In this document: one piece after another, positions 59,996-64,000 of the stretch
How the letters are laid out: every line of letters starts with the position of its first letter
Numbering within the stretch: position 1 is the stretch's first letter
NCBI RefSeq assembly: GCF_005217605.1
Contig: NZ_SZPX01000003.1
Span: 62,001-126,000 of the forward strand
Length of the DNA: 64,000 nt
DNA from: Sulfurimonas crateris
GTDB lineage: Bacteria; Campylobacterota; Campylobacteria; Campylobacterales; Sulfurimonadaceae
Direction: 5' to 3'
Notes under the pieces: generated by a model
The model's input: only the letters and a program-made list of their open reading frames with translations
Database searches by the model: none
What the model was told of the DNA's origin: nothing
Translations under genes and position numbers: made by a program

Positions 59996-60935
59996 CTCTA
60001 AAACTCCCATTGTGAGTTAGAGAATACGCAAGCTGCTCATGATCTCTTGGTTTGACTACTGCTTTTTCTTTTTTGTTTTTATAGATCTCAAAGTAAACAC
60101 CATCATCATTACTATTTATCTCATTGAAAGCTTCTATACACTCTTTTGAGTGTGTAGAGATAAAAAGTTGACAATTTGCCTCTTTGGATATCTCAAAGAT
60201 AATCTTCCAAAGCTTAAGATAATTTGTATAGTGGATTCCATTTTCTATCTCATCTATAAAAAGATACCCATCTTTACTAGCCCAAATAGCACAGATGATA
60301 GACATAAATCGATTGACCCCTTCACCCAACGATGAAAGCATAATAGGCTTTTGCATATTGTTCATCTTTACTTTAAACACAGGATTGCCTTGAGTGATTT
60401 GGATAATAGAAATAATATTTTTATCAAATAATCTCAAAGATTCATTGAGAAGTTCATCTTTTCCCTCATTGACAAGCGAAGCATAAAAATCTATCAAAAG
60501 ATCCATGCTTACATAACCAGAGATTATATAATTAATCTTTGTGGGTCTATATTTGTTAAATGTTATTTGTCTTGTTAAAATATCTGTTAAAAAAATCTTC
60601 TCTTCTTTTTTATCTATACTCAAGGTCAATATAACTCCAGATGGATCATCTATGTATGTAAGTAAAACCTCTTTTTTATCACTTTTTATAGTAAGTTTGT
60701 TTTCACCTTGATGAAACATATCAAACTCTATAAAGTTGTTTCGCCTTTGTATGATATTTTTTATACTCATAAGCAAAACATTAAAATCTATAGCCGATAC
60801 ATTCAGACTTAAAGCTTCTAAAAAAGATGTTTTTCCAACATTGTTTTTTCCACCTACTAAATTCACTCTCTTAAGCTCTTTTACCTCTACATCTTTAAAG
60901 AGTTTAAAGTTGTCTATATATATATTGTTTAACAT
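59988..60935 (-). CDS. OLD/RecF-like AAA ATPase of a putative defence cassette
   Basis: 315 residues with all ABC/SMC-type ATPase motifs: Walker A GGKNNVGKTS (28-37), signature LSSLGEGVNR (200-209), Walker B YLFIDEIENG (224-233, with D228 and E229) and H-loop STHS (260-263, H262). No TOPRIM domain is fused to it; that activity is encoded by the next gene, overlapping by a few bases. This is the split arrangement of PARIS-like or class 4 OLD systems. The gene begins 12 bp after the repeat-protein stop. ATP-dependent sensing is inferred, not shown. Confidence 0.85.
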   Translation of the reverse strand: MLNNIYIDNFKLFKDVEVKELKRVNLVGGKNNVGKTSFLEALSLNVSAIDFNVLLMSIKNIIQRRNNFIEFDMFHQGENKLTIKSDKKEVLLTYIDDPSGVILTLSIDKKEEKIFLTDILTRQITFNKYRPTKINYIISGYVSMDLLIDFYASLVNEGKDELLNESLRLFDKNIISIIQITQGNPVFKVKMNNMQKPIMLSSLGEGVNRFMSIICAIWASKDGYLFIDEIENGIHYTNYLKLWKIIFEISKEANCQLFISTHSKECIEAFNEINSNDDGVYFEIYKNKKEKAVVKPRDHEQLAYSLTHNGSFRGE

Positions 60936-60947
60936 AATTTTCTCACT

Positions 60948-61223
60948 TTATCGTATCTCATAATCAGGCAATCCACTCCAACCATCAGCATGATGAAGTG
61001 TCCTAAAGATTTGATTGTCTCGTATCTCATAATCAGGCAATCCACTCCAACCATCAGCATGATGAAGTGTCCTAAAAATTTGATTGTCTCGTATCTCATA
61101 ATCAGGCAATCCACTCCAACCATCAGCATGATGAAGTGTCCTAAAGATTTGATTGTCTCGTATCTCATAATCAGGCAATCCGCTCCATCCATCATGATGA
61201 TTTAGAGTTCTATAAAGCTCCAT
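60948..61223 (-). CDS. 91-residue protein of four 23-residue repeats
   Basis: The protein is nearly all repeat: MELY, then four units of the form RTLHHADGWSGLPDYEIR with DNQIF between them; the first unit differs slightly (RTLNHHDG). N-terminal MELYRT could pair with the C-terminal DYEIR to close a four-fold symmetric beta toroid. The ATG at 61223 has AAGGA seven bases before it, and the stop is 12 bp before the ATPase start, so it is the first gene of a three-gene operon. I do not know its family. Perhaps the trigger, inhibitor or scaffold of the ATPase/TOPRIM pair. Confidence 0.75.
   Translation of the reverse strand: MELYRTLNHHDGWSGLPDYEIRDNQIFRTLHHADGWSGLPDYEIRDNQIFRTLHHADGWSGLPDYEIRDNQIFRTLHHADGWSGLPDYEIR
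60951..61223. repeat. 69-bp tandem repeat, four units
   Basis: Units start at 60951, 61020, 61089 and 61158, each beginning TCGTATCTCATAATCAGGCA on the plus strand. The first three are identical except one base (TCCTAAAGAT versus TCCTAAAAAT); the fourth diverges in its second half. The period is 23 codons, so every reading frame through it is also periodic. Near-identity at DNA level points to recent expansion or gene conversion. Confidence 0.97.
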
Positions 61224-61252
61224 TTACCTATCCTTGACTAAAGTGAGTGATT

Positions 61253-61321
61253 TTAACATATTGACCCTAAAACATATTTTTCTTCATTGCCAGTAAATGG
61301 TGGCTTATTAAATGGTATCAT
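61253..61321 (-). pseudogene. wecE 5' remnant
   Basis: On the minus strand it reads MIPFNKPPFTGNEEKYVL then GSIC and stop: 18 of the first 22 codons agree with intact wecE at 59327. About 57 bp align with about seven mismatches; the first four are synonymous third-position changes, so it is a diverged allele rather than a fresh target duplication. The rest of the gene is gone and sequence homology ends at about 61260. Its first bases overlap the stop of the putAbiC-like gene. Confidence 0.85.
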
Positions 61322-62234
61322 TTGTTTTATCCTTATTTTTAGTTCTTTCTTGAGCATATTCAAACTCTTGTAGCATCCCGTCATTTTTTCCAAAAACTTT
61401 TCTGTCATACTTTACAACCAAGGCATCTATTACTGGATTCATCTTTTTATTGATTGTCAAATCATTCCATCGCAAATGTTCAAAAAACTCAAACTTTTCT
61501 ACTAACTTTTGATAATCATCTGTTGTAAACTTTTGCACCCCAATACAATTTAAAAGCAACAGTACCAACTCATCTTTTGATAATTGAGCTCTTATGATAT
61601 TTGAATACTCTTTGGCTTCTTCTAAACTATCTGCATTGTCATCGATATACTTTAAAAGTTGAAACAAGTTAAGAAAATAGTATTTAAATGAGGTGTCATA
61701 TTCATTATTAAATCTTACAAAGTTTGACTCAAAAAAGCTGTAGTAATTCTTATCAATATTTTGTTGATTTTGTTCTATTGTTTCTACAATAAAGCTTTCT
61801 AATTTCTCTCTTTGTTTTTTAAAATCAAATTCACTTTTTACATTTATTTTTACAAAATTAAAAAGTTCTAACATCTGAAAAAATTTATTGTCAAAGCTTT
61901 GGACTGTCATCTCATACTGTTGTTTTTCGAGTGCCTCACTTTGTCTTGCAAACTCACCCCTTGCTTCTTTTAGCTCTTTTTGTTGTAGCACTATAGTAAT
62001 AAGCAATCCCATAAATGTAAGAAAGGTCAAAATAGGATTAAGCACACCACCAAAAAAATCTCCCCAAGCACCGAGTCCCTCGCGGTTAAAAAGAAGATTA
62101 AAAGCAAAAACTATAGCTATACCAATCAATGCAAGTTTAAATAAAGAAAAAAGAGTATTTTCATTTGTATCGTTTGATACTATTTTTTTGAAGATTTTAT
62201 CTAATTTATCGTTGAAGCAGTTAAGGATACTCAT
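61308..62234 (-). CDS. putAbiC-like phage abortive infection protein
   Basis: A 308-residue protein. Two membrane helices near the N-terminus (LFKLALIGIAIVFAFNLLF and LTFLTFMGLLITIVLQQKEL, the latter preceded by GAWGDFFGGVLNP), then a coiled-coil (ELKEARGEFARQSEALEKQQ), then a helical domain with FDNKFFQMLELFNFV, YYFLNLFQLLKYID and IIRAQLSKDELVLLLLNCIG, all typical of the putative AbiC family. The ATG at 62234 has a strong GGAGGT site and overlaps the SMR stop by one base (TGATG). Anti-phage function is inferred from the family. Confidence 0.82.
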   Translation of the reverse strand: MSILNCFNDKLDKIFKKIVSNDTNENTLFSLFKLALIGIAIVFAFNLLFNREGLGAWGDFFGGVLNPILTFLTFMGLLITIVLQQKELKEARGEFARQSEALEKQQYEMTVQSFDNKFFQMLELFNFVKINVKSEFDFKKQREKLESFIVETIEQNQQNIDKNYYSFFESNFVRFNNEYDTSFKYYFLNLFQLLKYIDDNADSLEEAKEYSNIIRAQLSKDELVLLLLNCIGVQKFTTDDYQKLVEKFEFFEHLRWNDLTINKKMNPVIDALVVKYDRKVFGKNDGMLQEFEYAQERTKNKDKTNDTI

Positions 62235-62554
62235 CAAACTTGACCTCCAAAACTAAAAATAACTATACCGATTATAACAAGAAAAACACCTGTTATTTTG
62301 ACTTTATTTAATTCTTCTTTAAATATCCAGGCCGATAAAAGAAAAACTGTCACATAATTTAAACTCATTATGACTGTAAAATATTTCAAGTCTATCAACT
62401 TCATTAAAAAATATGATGCTACAACAACTAACACAAATAAAAAATATCCAGTTGCTAAAAATAGCTTACTGTTGTTCTTAATAGCTGCGTATTTTAGTAA
62501 TAGTTGCCCTACAGTAGTAAATAAAATATTTATGATTATTAAAACAACTGTCAT
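62234..62554 (-). CDS. SMR/EamA-type small membrane carrier, second of a pair
   Basis: 106 residues and four hydrophobic helices (VLIIINILFTTVGQLLLKYA, LATGYFLFVLVVVASYFLM, YFTVIMSLNYVTVFLLSAW, GVFLVIIGIVIFSFGG). It resembles ArnE/ArnF-like carriers that flip undecaprenyl-phosphate sugars. It overlaps the first carrier by 4 bp (ATGA), suggesting a heterodimer. Confidence 0.82.
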   Translation of the reverse strand: MTVVLIIINILFTTVGQLLLKYAAIKNNSKLFLATGYFLFVLVVVASYFLMKLIDLKYFTVIMSLNYVTVFLLSAWIFKEELNKVKITGVFLVIIGIVIFSFGGQV

Positions 62555-62886
62555 CTACTTTTTCCTAGTAATATAACACCATAAACCATCAATCCCAATC
62601 CAACCACATGCCAAAAACTAACAACTTCTCCAAAAAGCACCACAGCATATACAAAAATAAGTACTTGTACCAATGAGTTAAATGGATACACTCTCGAAAG
62701 TTCGTTATGTTTTAAAACTATTTGCCAAATATACGCTCGTGAAACGATAAATGCAAAAGCAACTCCTAATAGAATCAAGCTATATGTTTCATAAATTGAA
62801 GCATATTTTATAGTCATAAATGAAAAAGATTGCAATAGTATTGCGATAAGTACAAAATCTACTCTCTTAATTTGCAGTTGCATCAT
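62551..62886 (-). CDS. SMR/EamA-type small membrane carrier, first of a pair
   Basis: 111 residues with four hydrophobic helices (FVLIAILLQSFSFMTIKYAS, LILLGVAFAFIVSRAYIWQI, VYPFNSLVQVLIFVYAVVLF, FWHVVGLGLMVYGVILLG). The charged LKHNELSRVYPFNSL segment is typical of EmrE/ArnF-like proteins. It starts 20 bp inside the end of the sulfotransferase gene. With the upstream GT2 it could form a sugar-phosphate-lipid donor and flippase set for glycan decoration. Confidence 0.82.
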   Translation of the reverse strand: MMQLQIKRVDFVLIAILLQSFSFMTIKYASIYETYSLILLGVAFAFIVSRAYIWQIVLKHNELSRVYPFNSLVQVLIFVYAVVLFGEVVSFWHVVGLGLMVYGVILLGKSR

Positions 62887-63907
62887 ATCGCTTTATCTCT
62901 TGCTCAATATTCTCACTTAAAGAACTGAACTCTTTATCTAAATGCTCTGAAGCTTCCACTCCAAAATCTTTAAAAGTTTTGATAATTCCTTTGTTTGGTT
63001 GTGTATCAAAGCTATATCCCATCAGCTCCATTTCACTTTTACAAATACTCTCTATGTAGTTTATCTCATCATCAGATAAAACATTTTTATACCCACCAAC
63101 TGACTTAGATGAGATAAACGATGTCTTTGTGTCAAAAGAGGTGTTAGCTTTCCAAAGTTCCCCGTCTCTGTCGTAAATACCTTTTTTAAAATGATTTTTT
63201 TCAAAAGGTGCTGTACCCAGAAAGTCGGTAACTTTAGCCAATATTTCATAAGGAGCGGTTACTAGGTCTTCATATTTTACATAAATAATATTTTTGCTAT
63301 TTTTTAAATTTTTGATATAGTCAATCGTGCGCCTCCAACCCCTCAAAACAAATAATGTTGGCTTTTTATTTCCTAAATATTTTTCTTTTTGAGGGTAGTT
63401 CACAGAAGCTACTACATCCCTTGGATCTCTTACTATAGCAACAACTCTTGTACCGTTTTGTACCAAATAAGGTATAAACTCTTCACACATTATCTCTTTT
63501 GCACCAAAGAAATGAACATCTTTTTTTGCTAGATTATTTTTTAGTATCAAGTCAAAAACTTCTAATAAAGTATAAGTTTCTTTTTTCGGTAGATTAAAAC
63601 TAACTTTTGTCATTTGCCCTGAATAACTCTTCATCTTCTCAAATAGCTGTTCAAGCGTTTGATAGTTAATCTCATAGGTATGAAGAAAAAAATTGAAATC
63701 TTCAATTTTATAATCTCCATCAAACACATTATCGTTTAACACATAGTACTTTTCTATTTCATTTTGCTTTAAAAAAGTTTTTTTTGCTTCTGTAAATAGC
63801 AAAGGAAAAGGTTGAGATAATATCTCAATATTTTTATGGTTCGATAAAAGTTTATCAAGCAGTGTAGTTCCAGAACGCCCCATTCCTGTTATAAAAGTTC
63901 TATTCAT
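62867..63907 (-). CDS. PAPS-dependent sulfotransferase family protein
   Basis: 346 residues. The 5'-phosphosulfate-binding loop is FITGMGRSGTTLLDKLLS and the 3'-phosphate site is VVAIVRDPRDVVASVNYP; WKANTSFDTKTSFISSKSV and a C-terminal helical part follow. The ATG at 63907 follows GGTGA and overlaps the upstream stop by 8 bp; the frame to 63934 is not preferred. Inferred role: adding sulfate to the surface glycan. Some members of this superfamily act differently, so the acceptor is open. Confidence 0.85.
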   Translation of the reverse strand: MNRTFITGMGRSGTTLLDKLLSNHKNIEILSQPFPLLFTEAKKTFLKQNEIEKYYVLNDNVFDGDYKIEDFNFFLHTYEINYQTLEQLFEKMKSYSGQMTKVSFNLPKKETYTLLEVFDLILKNNLAKKDVHFFGAKEIMCEEFIPYLVQNGTRVVAIVRDPRDVVASVNYPQKEKYLGNKKPTLFVLRGWRRTIDYIKNLKNSKNIIYVKYEDLVTAPYEILAKVTDFLGTAPFEKNHFKKGIYDRDGELWKANTSFDTKTSFISSKSVGGYKNVLSDDEINYIESICKSEMELMGYSFDTQPNKGIIKTFKDFGVEASEHLDKEFSSLSENIEQEIKRYDATAN

Positions 63908-64000
63908 TTTCACCGCCCCTAATTTTTCTAACAAAATAATGCGGTCTATTTTCAGAAGTATGGATAATCCGCACCAAATACTCCCCTATGACACCAAGAG
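63900..64000 (-). CDS. GT2 glycosyltransferase of the GtrB/ArnC type, C-terminal end only
   Basis: The window ends inside this gene. The minus-strand frame gives LGVIGEYLVRIIHTSENRPH then YFVRKIRGGENE and stop; the GEY-R-I-NRP-Y pattern is the usual tail of polyprenyl-phosphate sugar synthases with C-terminal membrane helices. Translation overlaps the sulfotransferase start by 8 bp. Confidence 0.8.
   Translation of the reverse strand, partial: LGVIGEYLVRIIHTSENRPHYFVRKIRGGENE

Noticed and set aside
59324-60935. Calling the ATPase/TOPRIM pair PARIS or Gabija outright
   Set aside because: The TOPRIM partner looks like DUF3226 rather than the DUF4435 of AriB, the ATPase and TOPRIM are not fused as in GajA, and no UvrD-like helicase follows. 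Only the general OLD-like architecture is supported.
60929-61195. Minus-strand 88-codon frame through the tandem repeat (repeating MRYETIK-like units)
   Set aside because: It is an artefact of a repeat period divisible by three. It has no ribosome site and it runs into the ATPase gene; the frame starting at 61223 has a proper ribosome site and spacing.
60990-61205. Plus-strand 71-codon frame in the repeat
   Set aside because: Same periodicity artefact, opposite to the operon direction, with no ribosome site.
60951-61223. CRISPR array
   Set aside because: Units are contiguous 69-bp copies with no unique spacers, and the unit is a coherent coding period.
61253-61321. Target-site duplication made by a transposase
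   Set aside because: The two wecE 5' copies differ at several synonymous positions, the repeat is far longer than usual duplications, and no transposase or terminal inverted repeats are visible.

Overview
The window is AT-rich bacterial chromosome and reads as a free-living Campylobacterota (Epsilonproteobacteria) member of the Sulfurimonas type. The evidence is a clustered TCA set that could run reductively (monomeric isocitrate dehydrogenase, malate dehydrogenase, fumarase C, succinyl-CoA ligase, four-subunit 2-oxoglutarate:ferredoxin oxidoreductase, with AcnB nearby), a long epsilon-type FlgL, Pgl-like glycan genes, and Helicobacter/Campylobacter-like gene content. ATP-citrate lyase is not in the window, so the direction of the cycle is inferred.

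Layout. 1-11.1 kb is housekeeping: the 3' part of queC, a YgjP-type peptidase, a DUF4015 protein, an orphan TRAP binding lipoprotein, metG, fbp, mobB, yggT and a gltX paralogue. 11.2-15.8 kb holds a GlnRS with a YqeY-like tail, tRNA-Glu, a receiver/ribbon-helix-helix regulator, RNase P RNA and a TetR regulator preceded by four evenly spaced operator-like sites. 15.9-25.8 kb is the TCA block, read leftward as icd, mdh, fumC, sucC, sucD, oorDABC. 25.9-42.0 kb is envelope and core genes: mltG, an AsmA-like protein, a LolC/E permease, secA, lolA, acnB, ftsK and flgL. 42.2-64 kb is one long leftward surface-glycan locus that starts at the 3' end of a tRNA-Leu gene. It encodes UDP-sugar enzymes (WbpA, WbpB, WbpD, WbpM/PglF, PglE), two different initiating phosphosugar transferases, six glycosyltransferases, a flippase, an O-antigen ligase-like protein, a WecE transaminase, a sulfotransferase and a pair of SMR-type carriers.

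The most interesting segment is 59.3-62.2 kb. Inside the glycan locus lies a compact leftward cassette: a 91-residue protein built of four 23-residue repeats (encoded by a nearly perfect 69-bp tandem repeat), an SMC/ABC-like AAA ATPase, and a small TOPRIM-like protein. It is flanked on one side by intact wecE and on the other by a 22-codon diverged remnant of the wecE 5' end, and it abuts a putAbiC-like abortive-infection gene. This looks like a small defence island delivered into the glycan locus by recombination at wecE. The ATPase-TOPRIM pair resembles split OLD/PARIS-type systems, but the repeat protein partner is not one I recognise from a described system.

A second strong observation is at 9.8-13.4 kb. 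The GluRS paralogue, which resembles the tRNA-Gln-charging GluRS2 of Helicobacter, has lost its KMSKS loop and other catalytic signatures, and sits back to back with an acquired-looking GlnRS. This suggests replacement of the indirect Gln-tRNA route. All family assignments are from reading the sequence and memory of the families; no searches were run.
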